This document shows, one piece after another, positions 1 to 7,650 of a stretch of DNA of 64,000 bases. Position 1 is the first letter of the stretch, and each line of letters opens with the position of its first letter. The translations under genes and the position numbers were made by a program. Under the pieces are notes generated by a model. It was not told the origin of the DNA. It saw nothing but the letters and a program-made list of their open reading frames with translations, and searched no databases. This DNA comes from Tetzosporium hominis (lineage in GTDB: Bacteria > Bacillota > Bacilli > Bacillales_A > Planococcaceae): contig NZ_NOKQ01000342.1 in assembly GCF_002265435.1 (NCBI RefSeq), positions 1-64,000 of the forward strand. Reading direction: 5' to 3'.

Positions 1-113
1 AGTGATGATGGCGAAGAGGTCACACCCGTTCCCATACCGAACACGGAAGTTAAGCTCTTCAGCGCCGATGGTAGTTGGGGGTCTCCCCCTGTGAGAGTAG
101 GACGTCGCTGGGC
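1..113 (+). rRNA. rrf: 5S ribosomal RNA (5' end cut off by window edge)
   Basis: The sequence carries the classic Bacillales 5S core (CCGAACACGGAAGTTAAGC) and a 3' arm at 106-113 (CGCTGGGC) that would pair with a 5' arm of which only the last bases (AGTG) are present. About four 5' nucleotides therefore lie outside the window. It should be the last gene of an rRNA operon whose 16S and 23S genes lie upstream. No tRNA gene follows; a terminator comes directly after. Confidence 0.97.
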
Positions 114-120
114 AACACGA

Positions 121-149
121 AGGTCATCCCGAGAGGGATGGCCTTTTTT
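121..149 (+). terminator. Intrinsic terminator of the rRNA operon
   Basis: A 10-bp stem (AGGTCATCCC / GGGATGGCCT, one G-U pair) with a GAGA loop is followed by a run of T. It starts 8 bases after the 5S 3' end. Confidence 0.93.
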
Positions 150-155
150 GTATTC

Positions 156-277
156 TTAGATGTGGAAGGCGTTCGCCCAGAAATGCTTCGGAGATCAGGC
201 GTACCCATAGAGACGCACACTCTGCCTCTGTGGGTGCGAATGATCTTTGAATGTATTTCTAACGCCTGCAACTCGAT
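156..277 (+). repeat. Structured interspersed repeat, copy A
   Basis: The unit begins TTAGATGTGGA (156-166) and ends CAACTCGAT (269-277); the same two end words flank copies at 37.6-38.2 kb. Inside are an outer 7-bp stem (167-173 with 261-267), a small CGCC/GGCG hairpin (174-201) and a 10-bp hairpin (203-212 with 226-235). The outer and second stems differ in sequence from the copy at 37614 yet still pair, so the structure appears to be selected. The function is unknown; it contains no plausible protein-coding frame. Confidence 0.75.
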
Positions 278-368
278 TACGTGTCGATGCACAGCCAATT
301 CTTAGGGCAAGACCTTTAATGGGGGAAGGGCCTTTCTAGCAAGGGCATATGTGGTGAAGACTGTTGGT

Positions 369-634
369 GCAGATACTTGAAAGTGTGGCCGATATTCGAG
401 CAACTGCGGCCGATAAGCCGCCATCTACAGCAGATACTCAATGAACTGCGGCAGATACCTGAAGAAGTGACCGATATTCGGGCAACTGCGGCCCTTACGC
501 CGCCATCTGCAGCAGATACTCAATGAACTGCGGCAGATACCTGAAGAAGTGACCGATATTCGGGCAACTGCGGCCGATAAGCCGCCATCTACAGCAGATA
601 CTCAATGAACTGCGGCAGATACTTGGCGATGCGA
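369..634 (+). repeat. 82-bp tandem repeat array with an internal 20.5-bp word
   Basis: GCAGATAC starts at 369, 451, 533 and 615, giving an exact 82-bp period over three full units and a decaying fourth. Each unit splits into four roughly 20/21-base blocks that begin GCAGATA or CCGATA (369, 389, 410, 430, 451, 471, then 512, 533, 553, 574, 594, 615). The period is not a multiple of three. Traces of the word continue to about 710 (CCGACG, CGATATCTGC). I see no gene in 278-368 or 635-843. Confidence 0.9.
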
Positions 635-843
635 CTGAAACTCGAGCCACTGAAGTAGGTACTCCATTCTAGGTCTCGACGAAAACGTAGCAACTGCCGA
701 CGTAAAATCGATATCTGCCCCCACTTTTTAGATCATCGAAGTCATTTCCATAGCGAACCAATGAAAGACCTTCTCAAATGAATGAATACCCAAACCCGCC
801 CTTTCTAGAAAAGCCACTATATATCCATCCTCTTACTAACATG

Positions 844-875
844 AAAAAAGCCTAGAAGTCCTGAGACTCCTAGGT
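844..875 (-). terminator. Terminator of csbD
   Basis: On the minus strand a 10-bp stem with one mismatch (851-860 with 865-874, loop CTGA) is followed by a run of T. It lies 11 bases beyond the csbD stop codon. Confidence 0.85.
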
Positions 876-885
876 TTTCTGACTA

Positions 886-1086
886 TTAATGACGATCTTT
901 TGTCAGGTCTTCAAAGTTTTGTTGTGCTTGTCCAGCTTTTTCCTGAACATTTCCTTTAAGTTGTTCTTTCTTGCCTTCGCGCTCTAGTGATTTGTTATCT
1001 GTTGCATCGCCAACTGCTTCTTTGAATTTACCAGAAACTTTCTCAAGTTTGCCTTCTACTTTATTCGAAAATCCGTCTTTTGCCAT
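886..1086 (-). CDS. csbD: CsbD-family general stress protein
   Basis: This 66-residue, highly charged, Lys/Glu/Gln-rich soluble protein starts MAKDGFSNKVEGKLEKVSGK. It has the helical CsbD pattern, including the conserved EREGKKEQLKGNVQEKAGQ stretch. CsbD of Bacillus is a sigma-B controlled protein of unknown biochemical role. Here the start codon follows an AGGAGG site, and a very good sigma-B promoter lies 45-70 bases upstream, which supports both the assignment and general-stress regulation. The gene is monocistronic with its own terminator. Its molecular function is not known. Confidence 0.9.
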   Translation of the reverse strand: MAKDGFSNKVEGKLEKVSGKFKEAVGDATDNKSLEREGKKEQLKGNVQEKAGQAQQNFEDLTKDRH

Positions 1087-1130
1087 TGTAAATTCCTCCT
1101 CTGTTTTCCGTGACTAGTTCTAGAATTAAG

Positions 1131-1155
1131 ATACCCATGTTTCATGGATTCAAAC
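1131..1155 (-). promoter_or_regulatory. Sigma-B promoter of csbD
   Basis: Read on the minus strand: GTTTGA (-35, 1150-1155), a 13-bp spacer, then GGGTAT (-10, 1131-1136). This matches the Bacillus sigma-B consensus (GTTTAA, N12-15, GGGTAT) with one mismatch. Confidence 0.85.
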
Positions 1156-1189
1156 AATAGTGAAATTTGTGCATATTCTTGTTCTAATA

Positions 1190-1215
1190 TGAAACGCTCG
1201 CTTCTCCCAAACGTA
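1190..1215 (+). promoter_or_regulatory. ECF sigma factor promoter of the yxlE/F/G-like operon
   Basis: TGAAAC (1190-1195), a 16-bp spacer, then CGTA (1212-1215) is an exact match to the SigW-type ECF consensus of Bacillus. It lies 35 bases upstream of the first gene of the operon. Confidence 0.8.
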
Positions 1216-1249
1216 CTAAGTAGTAGACTTTGTAAAGGGAGGAACTTTT

Positions 1250-1453
1250 ATGGAAGCTGCACTAACAGATATCCCTTGGGCACTGGTTGCCCCCATACTT
1301 CTACTTCAATTCGTATTAATTGTTGTCGCACTTATTGATCTCGTTCGTATTCCCGCAACAAATGGGCCGAAGTGGTTGTGGGCTCTGATTATTGTCTTTG
1401 GAAACATCATTGGGCCTATCGTATATTTCCTCGTGGGGAGGAAAACTCAATGA
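1250..1453 (+). CDS. Small PLDc_N-domain membrane protein, YxlE-like
   Basis: The product has 67 residues: a first membrane helix (about 10-30), a short loop (IPATNGPKWLW) and a second helix (about 43-62). This is the pattern of the phospholipase D N-terminal (PLDc_N) family, which here is not attached to an enzyme. In B. subtilis the homologue YxlE sits between anti-SigY factors and the YxlF/YxlG ABC transporter. The same gene order (small PLDc_N protein, ATPase, permease) is seen here, but no sigY or anti-sigma gene is present. The start is fixed by a GGGAGGA site 7 bases upstream, and the stop overlaps the next start (ATGA). It may be an accessory subunit or modulator; that role is inference. 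Confidence 0.8.
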   Translation: MEAALTDIPWALVAPILLLQFVLIVVALIDLVRIPATNGPKWLWALIIVFGNIIGPIVYFLVGRKTQ

Positions 1454-2352
1454 GCGGATTGATTCATGTAGAAAGCTTGACCAAGCGGTTTGGGAACGAG
1501 ACCGTTGTTGATGACGTCTCATTCACTTTGGAACCCAACACAGCAACCGCTCTTATCGGACCTAATGGGGCGGGGAAGACAACAACCTTGTCGATGCTGA
1601 CGCATTTACTTGAACCGACTTCAGGCACGATTGTAGTAGATGGAAAAGCCAATCAAGACTTTCGTAACAAGATTGGATTCTTATCGCAATATCCTAAGTT
1701 TTATGGCTGGATGAACCCTCTTGAGTATTTGGAGATGGCTGCTCGTTTAAGTGGAGTTGAGGCAAAATCAGCACGTCATGAGTCTGAAAAGGCGCTCGAC
1801 TTCGTAGGACTTGGAGATGCGAAGAAAAAGAAGATTGGTGGGTTTTCTGGAGGGATGAGGCAACGTCTGGGCTTGGCTCAAGCTATAGTACATAAGCCGA
1901 CTTTCTTGTTTTTAGACGAGCCTGTCTCAGCGCTAGATCCTTTAGGACGTCGCGAGCTTCTAAACTTGATCAAAGAACTACAACACAAAACGACAATTCT
2001 TTACTCTACTCATATTTTAAACGATGCAGAAGAGATGACCGATCAGTTGCTGTTTTTAAGAAAAGGGAAATTGATTGAACAAGGATCTCTAACAGATATT
2101 CAGAAGAAGTACGAAGAAGCACATTATGAAGTGCATTTCACTTCTGTAGAAGACGCCGCTCAGTTTGTTGACTCATCACCACTTCCTGCTCACCAAGAGA
2201 ACCACTTGGTCTATATCTCGATTAATGAGGAGCAACCGGCTATGCAACAAGTGCTTGAAAGCATTGTGCAATCGGGTCTACCTATCAATAAGGTCGAGCG
2301 CGCCCGTGCGTCTCTTGAACAAATCTTCTTAAAGGTGGTGAACGGCAAATGA
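1450..2352 (+). CDS. ABC transporter ATP-binding protein, YxlF-like
   Basis: This 300-residue ATPase carries Walker A (GPNGAGKT), the signature (FSGGMRQR) and Walker B followed by the catalytic Glu (FLFLDEPVSALDP), then a C-terminal accessory region typical of CcmA/NatA-like exporters. I start it at 1450 (MSGLIHVESL), where a GGGGAGG site lies upstream and the ATG overlaps the preceding stop; an upstream in-frame extension lacks a ribosome site. The next gene also overlaps by ATGA, so the three proteins are made together. It powers the adjacent six-helix permease. The substrate is unknown; ECF control suggests envelope protection. Confidence 0.93.
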   Translation: MSGLIHVESLTKRFGNETVVDDVSFTLEPNTATALIGPNGAGKTTTLSMLTHLLEPTSGTIVVDGKANQDFRNKIGFLSQYPKFYGWMNPLEYLEMAARLSGVEAKSARHESEKALDFVGLGDAKKKKIGGFSGGMRQRLGLAQAIVHKPTFLFLDEPVSALDPLGRRELLNLIKELQHKTTILYSTHILNDAEEMTDQLLFLRKGKLIEQGSLTDIQKKYEEAHYEVHFTSVEDAAQFVDSSPLPAHQENHLVYISINEEQPAMQQVLESIVQSGLPINKVERARASLEQIFLKVVNGK

Positions 2353-3131
2353 GTCAGTTCACTGTACTGTTTCAAAAAGAATGGAAAGAAAGTGTGCGCA
2401 ACTTAAAATGGGTATGGATTCCGATTGTCTTTATCCTTTTGGGGATTATGGAACCCATCATGACGTATTTCTTGCCACAAATTTTAGAGTCTGCTGGAAA
2501 TATGCCAGACGGAGCGGTCCTTCAGTTACCAGAGATGACCCCTGGACAAATTTTTGGTTCAGCGCTAGGACAATATCAATTTATCGGCATGCTGATTATT
2601 GCGTTTGCGTTCTCGGGACTCGTTGCCAAAGAACGTAAGAATGGGACTGCAGCATTCCTTTATGTGCGTCCGCTTTCGTATAGTTCTTATATTCTAAGTA
2701 AATGGAGCAGTAGCTTGCTTCTATTACTGGTAAGCTTTGTCGTAGGAATTAGTGCTAGTGCCTATTACATACATCTGCTATTTGGTGAGTTCTCACTGGC
2801 CAAGTTTTTTGGCATGATTGGGATCTATTCGCTGTGGATTGTCGTCGCTTTAAGTATGACGCTGCTCGTGAGTGCACTATTCTCGCCAGGGATTGCCACA
2901 GCGTTGTCCATCTTCTTGATTGTGTTCTTCCCAATGATAGATGGCTTGGTACTTCGTTATTGGCCGTGGACACCTTGGAAATTGTATTCGTACGCAGCGA
3001 TGGTAATGGCAGGAGATGCGCCTAACTCTGATCTTTGGTGGACTATAGCTATTGCTGTACTTTTAGTGATTGTTTGCGTTACGCTGTCTATACTAATTGC
3101 ACAGAAGCGAGCAGCAAAAGTCACGTTGTGA
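2349..3131 (+). CDS. ABC-2 type permease, YxlG-like
   Basis: The product is a 260-residue ABC-2 permease with about six membrane segments (near 20-40, 75-95, 110-135, 150-170, 180-200 and 230-250). It has the cytosolic VAKERKNGTAAFLYVRPLS loop typical of the NatB/YxlG group. Translation is coupled to the ATPase gene through an ATGA overlap. It should form the membrane channel of an exporter. No terminator separates it from the HEPN-CBS gene 9 bases downstream, so that gene may be co-transcribed. Confidence 0.9.
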   Translation: MSQFTVLFQKEWKESVRNLKWVWIPIVFILLGIMEPIMTYFLPQILESAGNMPDGAVLQLPEMTPGQIFGSALGQYQFIGMLIIAFAFSGLVAKERKNGTAAFLYVRPLSYSSYILSKWSSSLLLLLVSFVVGISASAYYIHLLFGEFSLAKFFGMIGIYSLWIVVALSMTLLVSALFSPGIATALSIFLIVFFPMIDGLVLRYWPWTPWKLYSYAAMVMAGDAPNSDLWWTIAIAVLLVIVCVTLSILIAQKRAAKVTL

Positions 3132-3140
3132 GGTGGTTTT

Positions 3141-3857
3141 ATGGAGCAGGCGGCAAAAGAACGCAATTCAGACCGATTTATATCGGCTTATAACCGAATC
3201 GATCAAGAAATGAAAGAACTGTCAGGAGCCAAAGAACATCATTCGTTCTTTCGTTTAATTGATATGGCCAAAAAGAAAAGTGCGGTCATTCGTAGATATG
3301 AGGCGGATTTAAGAGAATATGGAGATTTGCGAAACGCCATCGTTCATCACCGGACGTCTACAGAGTATGTCATTGCAGAACCGCATGACGATGTGGTGGC
3401 GAAGATGGAAGAAATCGAACAGGCACTCATGCATCCGAATTCTGTCGGCGAGATCTTTCGGCGAGATGTATTGACGTTTCAAATCGGAGATTCACTAAGC
3501 TATGCGTTAAAAATCATTCGAGAGAAAAAGTTCAATCAATTTCCAGTCTATTTAGGTTCAGAGTTCAAAGGACTTGTAACACCTGTCGGAATTACGGCCT
3601 TTCTGGCAAGCAATTTGCGAGAAGATACGATTTCCTTACGTAAAACGACATTAGAAGACATTCTAGTTCACGAAAACAAGCGAGATAATCATCGCTTCAT
3701 CAGTGGAGATACATCGGCTTACGTGGCAGAAGAGATGTTCAAGACCGAATTGACACGAGGCCATCGACTAGAAGCACTCTTAATCACGGAAGATGGAGAG
3801 GCATCTAGTGAACTGCTGGGAATTGTGACACCGTTCGATATTTTAAAACTCAATTAG
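3141..3857 (+). CDS. HEPN-like domain fused to a CBS pair
   Basis: The product has 238 residues. The N-terminal 100 or so are helical and end in DLRNAIVHH, where R64-NAIV-H69 is the RX4H motif that marks the catalytic centre of many HEPN ribonucleases. The C-terminal half (about 101-238) reads as two CBS motifs: FRRDVLTFQIGDSLSYALKIIREKKFNQFPVY, cut short here to its opening FRRDVLTFQIGDSLSYALKI, and a second one ending ELLGIVTPFDIL. CBS pairs usually bind adenosine nucleotides, so a nucleotide-gated HEPN activity is conceivable, but that is inference. The start is set by GAGGTGG 6 bases upstream. The gene lies 9 bases after the ABC permease gene. The HEPN call rests on one short motif plus helical context. 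Confidence 0.72.
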   Translation: MEQAAKERNSDRFISAYNRIDQEMKELSGAKEHHSFFRLIDMAKKKSAVIRRYEADLREYGDLRNAIVHHRTSTEYVIAEPHDDVVAKMEEIEQALMHPNSVGEIFRRDVLTFQIGDSLSYALKIIREKKFNQFPVYLGSEFKGLVTPVGITAFLASNLREDTISLRKTTLEDILVHENKRDNHRFISGDTSAYVAEEMFKTELTRGHRLEALLITEDGEASSELLGIVTPFDILKLN

Positions 3858-3893
3858 CTATTTCCCGGGAAATAATTCAACAAGGACTGACAT

Positions 3894-4697
3894 ATGAAAA
3901 AACTTTTAGGATTTGTAGCGGTAATTGTCGCTTTCATCATCATTACCTATATTGGAAATACGACTATTGCGGTGACGCAGCAGGAGATTCGCCTTGCAGA
4001 ACTTCCTCAAGAGCTAGAAGGGCTCCGAGTTGTGCAAGTATCCGACCTTCATGATGCAGCATTTGGCGAAGAACAGCAGGATCTGATTGCAAAAGTCGCG
4101 GAACAAGAGCCGGACCTGATTTTCGTTACTGGTGATGTCGTGGACAGCAATCGCTACAATCTAGAACAGAGTCTTCAGGCAGTGAAAGGGTTTGTAGAAC
4201 TGGCACCTGTCTATTACGTGACGGGAAATCATGAAATTGCGACGGGGAAGGTCGATGAAATCAAATCAAGCCTTTCACAACTTGGCGTGACGGTTTTATC
4301 GAATGAAGTAGAGACCTTATCAATAGAGGGACAGACCATCGAGGTCTTCGGAATCGATGACCCGCTGAACGGAACTCCTATAGCGGACGCGCTTGCTAAG
4401 CATCCTCGAACAGATCTGCCACGTCTCACACTGTCTCACAGACCCGAAGTGTTTGAAGAGTATGTAAGGAGCGAACAAAGTCTGGTGTTCTCAGGCCATG
4501 CCCATGGAGGCCAAATACGAATCCCGGGTCTGGGCGGTCTTATTGCTCCAGGACAGGGGTTCTTCCCGAAGTATACAGCTGGTGTGTATGAAGAAGGCGA
4601 GACGCAGATGGTCGTCAGTCGCGGCTTAGGAAATAGTCTGTTTCCGGTACGCATTTTCAATCGTCCGGAAGTCGTCACGGTCATCTTATCGCCATGA
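3894..4697 (+). CDS. Membrane-anchored metallophosphoesterase (YkuE/YaeI type)
   Basis: A 267-residue protein with one N-terminal membrane helix (4-24) is followed by a calcineurin-like phosphoesterase domain. Metal-binding motifs appear in order: SDLHD, TGDVVDS, TGNHE and SGHAHGGQ. The arrangement matches the YkuE/YaeI group, whose characterised members act on phospholipid or lipid-A-like substrates at the membrane. In a Gram-positive a lipid phosphoester is the likely target, but the substrate is not visible in sequence. A terminator follows directly. Start at 3894 with AAGGA 8-12 bases upstream. Confidence 0.88.
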   Translation: MKKLLGFVAVIVAFIIITYIGNTTIAVTQQEIRLAELPQELEGLRVVQVSDLHDAAFGEEQQDLIAKVAEQEPDLIFVTGDVVDSNRYNLEQSLQAVKGFVELAPVYYVTGNHEIATGKVDEIKSSLSQLGVTVLSNEVETLSIEGQTIEVFGIDDPLNGTPIADALAKHPRTDLPRLTLSHRPEVFEEYVRSEQSLVFSGHAHGGQIRIPGLGGLIAPGQGFFPKYTAGVYEEGETQMVVSRGLGNSLFPVRIFNRPEVVTVILSP

Positions 4698-4699
4698 CA

Positions 4700-4729
4700 A
4701 AAGGCTGGTCACTTGAACCAGCCTTTTTC
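4700..4729 (+). terminator. Terminator between phosphoesterase gene and convergent desR
   Basis: A 10-bp stem AAAGGCTGGT/ACCAGCCTTT (4700-4709 with 4717-4726) is followed by T residues. It overlaps the last codons of the convergent desR; on that strand the T-run is only four long, so it is mainly a plus-strand terminator. Confidence 0.8.
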
Positions 4730-5308
4730 TTTTGCTTTGGAAATAGCCTCGATGCGATTGCTCACTTGAAGTTTGTCCAAAATCACGGATATGTAATTGC
4801 GGACAGTTCCTGATGACAAGAACAACACGGAAGAAATTTCTTTTGAACTTTTTCCTTCTGCCATCAATTCCATGATTTGAAGCTCTCGTTCTGTCAGAGG
4901 GTTTGGCGCATCAAATGCCAGCTCCATCAGCTCCGGAGAGTACATTTTGCGTCCTCCAAGAATGGAACGGATTGCATAGGCAAGCTCTTCACTAGGGCTG
5001 TCCTTGATCAAATATCCATCAACTTCTGCCTGACGAGCTTTCTCAAAGTAGCCAGAGCGCGCAAACGTCGTCAGAATCAACACTTTGCAGGGATGGTCCT
5101 TCAGTTTTTCTGCAAGTTCAAGCCCCGTCAAGTTGGGCATCTCAATATCCGTGATACAAATATCCGGTGACAAATCTTGCACTAATTGCAACGCCTCTTC
5201 GCCGTCCCTCGCAAGGCCAACGACCTCCATATCCTCTTCAAGTTCTAACAGGGAGCCTAGAGCACCGAGCAGCATGCGCTGGTCTTCGGCAAGTACAATC
5301 CGTATCAT
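4709..5308 (-). CDS. desR: Response regulator DesR (NarL/LuxR family)
   Basis: The 199-residue regulator has a receiver domain (acidic pocket AEDQ, phosphoacceptor Asp54 in CITDIEMPN, Thr in LTTFARSGYF, Lys in IKDSPSEEL) and a C-terminal LuxR-type helix-turn-helix (LTEREL ... SGTVRNYISVILDKL). It ends KEKGWFK exactly like B. subtilis DesR. DesR-P activates the fatty-acid desaturase gene in the cold. It is the last gene of a des-desK-desR group on the minus strand; its ATG overlaps the desK stop. Confidence 0.95.
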   Translation of the reverse strand: MIRIVLAEDQRMLLGALGSLLELEEDMEVVGLARDGEEALQLVQDLSPDICITDIEMPNLTGLELAEKLKDHPCKVLILTTFARSGYFEKARQAEVDGYLIKDSPSEELAYAIRSILGGRKMYSPELMELAFDAPNPLTERELQIMELMAEGKSSKEISSVLFLSSGTVRNYISVILDKLQVSNRIEAISKAKEKGWFK

Positions 5309-6435
5309 AACGATTCATCCTTTCTCTGTGGGGCTACGTGAGGAACGGCAATCGTCAGACGCGTTCCGCTGTGCTGTTCCACCGTGAGCGAGCCGTTGAC
5401 AAATTCAATTCGTTCGCGCATACCCGCAAGTCCATTTCCTTCAATATAGCTTCTGGTTTCATCGCCGATCCCATCATCTTCAACTTGCAAAACCGTCAAT
5501 TGAGAAGCACTGTTCAAGTTGATCCGGCAGTATGAAGCTCCACTATGTTTGACGACATTTGTTACGGCCTCTTTTAATGCCATACTCAAAATCGATTCCA
5601 TCAGTAGAGGCAAGTTTTCATGCACACGTCCACCCTCACGAATGAACTGGATATCTGCAGCAGCTAGTAGTTGCGAGGCGGACTCCACTTCATCTTCAAA
5701 ATGCACGGTTCGAATTGTTGAAACGAGCTCACGTACTTCTTTTAAAGCAAGACGAGACGTCTGTTGTACTTCTTTTAACTCTTTCTTTGCTCGCTCTGGA
5801 TCCTTATCCATTAATTTTGAAGCCAGCTCACTTTTTAATCCAATCAAAGACAGTTTCTGTCCGAGCGTATCGTGCAAGTCACGAGCAATACGCTGGCGTT
5901 CTTCTATGACACTCATACGCGCAATCTTGTCATGGGCATCCTCTAATTCACCGGTCAAATAATCCTGACGAGCTTTAGAGAACGTGGCAAACGGCAATAA
6001 TACAATCCCAATCAAGCTGATGATCAAGAAAGGCAAGTACGACATGAACACTTCAAATTCTAAGAAAAAGCCGAAGACAACGCTAAGTGTAACGGCTAAA
6101 ATATGAATCCCGTAAAGTACGAAAAAGCGGGCCTTACTTTCAATAAAGCCAATGAAAAATGATAAGAAAATACTCAGATAGACGTAGCCAAACAGCAAGG
6201 TCATTGCGGAGGCTACTGCAATTTCAAGTAGCACGGCAATGTAAAAAAGCGTGCCTTTTAAGAAAAAGGAGAAGCGATACAATAAGAAAAACAATCCAAG
6301 TAAACTAAGTCCTAGAACAATCTCTTCCCAACCAGTTGAGCGGAACAAGAAGAAGAAAGGCAGGACACAGAACACGATCCAGGCATACAGACTGAGCCAT
6401 GGAGACCGTGGGAACAGCTGATACCATTTCGGCAT
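5305..6435 (-). CDS. desK: Membrane thermosensor histidine kinase DesK
   Basis: The product is 376 residues: about five membrane segments in the first 155, then a HisKA_3 dimerisation helix with the phospho-site in ERQRIARDLHDTLGQKLSL and a HATPase domain (DDGIGDETRSYIEGNGLAGM). With the start at 6435 (MPKWYQLF, preceded by GGGGGTGG) the phosphoacceptor is His188, the same number as in B. subtilis DesK; this decided the start over a longer upstream in-frame option. It senses membrane order and phosphorylates or dephosphorylates DesR. 111 bases separate it from des upstream. Confidence 0.94.
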   Translation of the reverse strand: MPKWYQLFPRSPWLSLYAWIVFCVLPFFFLFRSTGWEEIVLGLSLLGLFFLLYRFSFFLKGTLFYIAVLLEIAVASAMTLLFGYVYLSIFLSFFIGFIESKARFFVLYGIHILAVTLSVVFGFFLEFEVFMSYLPFLIISLIGIVLLPFATFSKARQDYLTGELEDAHDKIARMSVIEERQRIARDLHDTLGQKLSLIGLKSELASKLMDKDPERAKKELKEVQQTSRLALKEVRELVSTIRTVHFEDEVESASQLLAAADIQFIREGGRVHENLPLLMESILSMALKEAVTNVVKHSGASYCRINLNSASQLTVLQVEDDGIGDETRSYIEGNGLAGMRERIEFVNGSLTVEQHSGTRLTIAVPHVAPQRKDESL

Positions 6436-6546
6436 GTGTCCACCCCCCATAAAAAATAGCCTGGCCACAGAGTGACCAGGCAAGCACTACTCTGCTTCCT
6501 CTAGTATAGAGTGTTCTTCAGTATAGGGGAAGGGTCAGCCTTTGAC

Positions 6547-7566
6547 TTAAGAAGTCGTTGTGCGAGTGCTCATTTGACGCTGTTTCCAATCTTTGAACGA
6601 GATGAATGTCTTAGCAGCCTCGTCATACAGACGGAACTTCAATGAAGTCAAGCTCGTTGCCAAAGTGATCGTCGTCGCTTTTTGAAGCGGTGGTGTTTTC
6701 TCGTGCGCTTCTTCTAGTAAATAATTCGGTACACGTGGGCTCAAGTGATGCACGTGGTGGTAGCCGATGTTTCCAGTCAACCACTGAAGAACTTTTGGAA
6801 GCTGGTAGTACGAGCTGCCGTCTACTGCAGCTTTTACGTAATCCCATTCTGCTTCTTCTTCAAAATACGAATCTTCAAACTGATGCTGTACGTAGAACAA
6901 CCAGATGCCGAGTACGCCGGCTACATAAACAGTTGTTCCTTGAATGATAGCGAACTCTTTCCATCCAAGTAAGAATCCAGCAAGTGTGTAAAGTACAACA
7001 ACAGCTAATGTAATAAAGTGTGTGTTCCAACGTTCTTTTGGGCGCGCATCCTTACGGTTAATGCGGCTTGATACCAAGAACAAGTAGATAGGTCCAAGGC
7101 CGAACATGACAAGCGGGTTGCGGTACAAGCGGTAAGCAAGACGTTGTCCTGGTGTCGCTTCTGTGTACTCTTCTACTGTCATGACCCACATGTCGCCTGT
7201 TCCTCGTTTGTCGAGGTTACTGCTTGTAGCATGGTGAATCGAATGTTCACGTTTCCACTTTTCGTAAGCGAATAACGTCAAGATTCCTGTGATGTTCCCC
7301 ATGATGTTGTTGGCTTTTTTGTTTTTAAAGAACGATCCGTGTGTGCAATCATGGAAGATGATGAATGTGCGAACCATGAAGCCTGCTGCGATTACAGCCA
7401 GTCCTACACTTAACCATACCGAAATATCAAAGGCCAGATACGCAAGTGCCCAAACTAAAAAGAGGGGCGGGATGGTATTGATGACTTGGAAAATACTTTT
7501 ATTAAGTTGTGATTTTTCAAAGGGAGCCACTTGCTTACGAAGCTCGCGAATGCGCTGTTTGTCCAT
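6547..7566 (-). CDS. des: Acyl-lipid (delta-5 type) fatty acid desaturase
   Basis: The 339-residue membrane desaturase has the three His boxes: HDCTHGSFF, HSIHHATSS and, near the C-terminus, GYHHVHHLSP. The pattern TSSNLDKRGTGDMW and the surrounding sequence match Bacillus Des, which introduces a cis double bond into membrane-lipid acyl chains at low temperature. Hydrophobic segments lie near 30-65 and 165-215. It is the first gene of the des-desK-desR group, with a DesR-type operator candidate upstream, so the cold-response circuit appears complete in this window. Confidence 0.95.
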   Translation of the reverse strand: MDKQRIRELRKQVAPFEKSQLNKSIFQVINTIPPLFLVWALAYLAFDISVWLSVGLAVIAAGFMVRTFIIFHDCTHGSFFKNKKANNIMGNITGILTLFAYEKWKREHSIHHATSSNLDKRGTGDMWVMTVEEYTEATPGQRLAYRLYRNPLVMFGLGPIYLFLVSSRINRKDARPKERWNTHFITLAVVVLYTLAGFLLGWKEFAIIQGTTVYVAGVLGIWLFYVQHQFEDSYFEEEAEWDYVKAAVDGSSYYQLPKVLQWLTGNIGYHHVHHLSPRVPNYLLEEAHEKTPPLQKATTITLATSLTSLKFRLYDEAAKTFISFKDWKQRQMSTRTTTS

Positions 7567-7650
7567 GTGATGCCTCCTGTACGAAATCTTCTACAGTAAG
7601 CATACGAAAAATTAGGACCAGCTAGTAGAAACAGATGTAAGCAATCTGAC

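Noticed and set aside
156-277. tRNA gene after the 5S rRNA
   Set aside because: The three-stem shape recalls a cloverleaf, but there is no T-loop, anticodon loop or CCA-proximal acceptor sequence, and copies occur far from rRNA.
75-305. Open frame over the 5S rRNA and repeat
   Set aside because: Begins inside the 5S gene and crosses a strong terminator and a structured repeat; no ribosome site.
369-650. CRISPR array
   Set aside because: Repeats are contiguous 82-bp tandem units with no unique spacers and no cas genes nearby.
1144-1338. Plus-strand frame upstream of the yxlE-like gene
   Set aside because: Overlaps the ECF promoter and the real gene in another frame; no ribosome site and an unnatural composition.
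3141-3857. Toxin of a HEPN/MNT toxin-antitoxin pair
   Set aside because: No nucleotidyltransferase antitoxin gene is adjacent, and the protein carries its own CBS domains.
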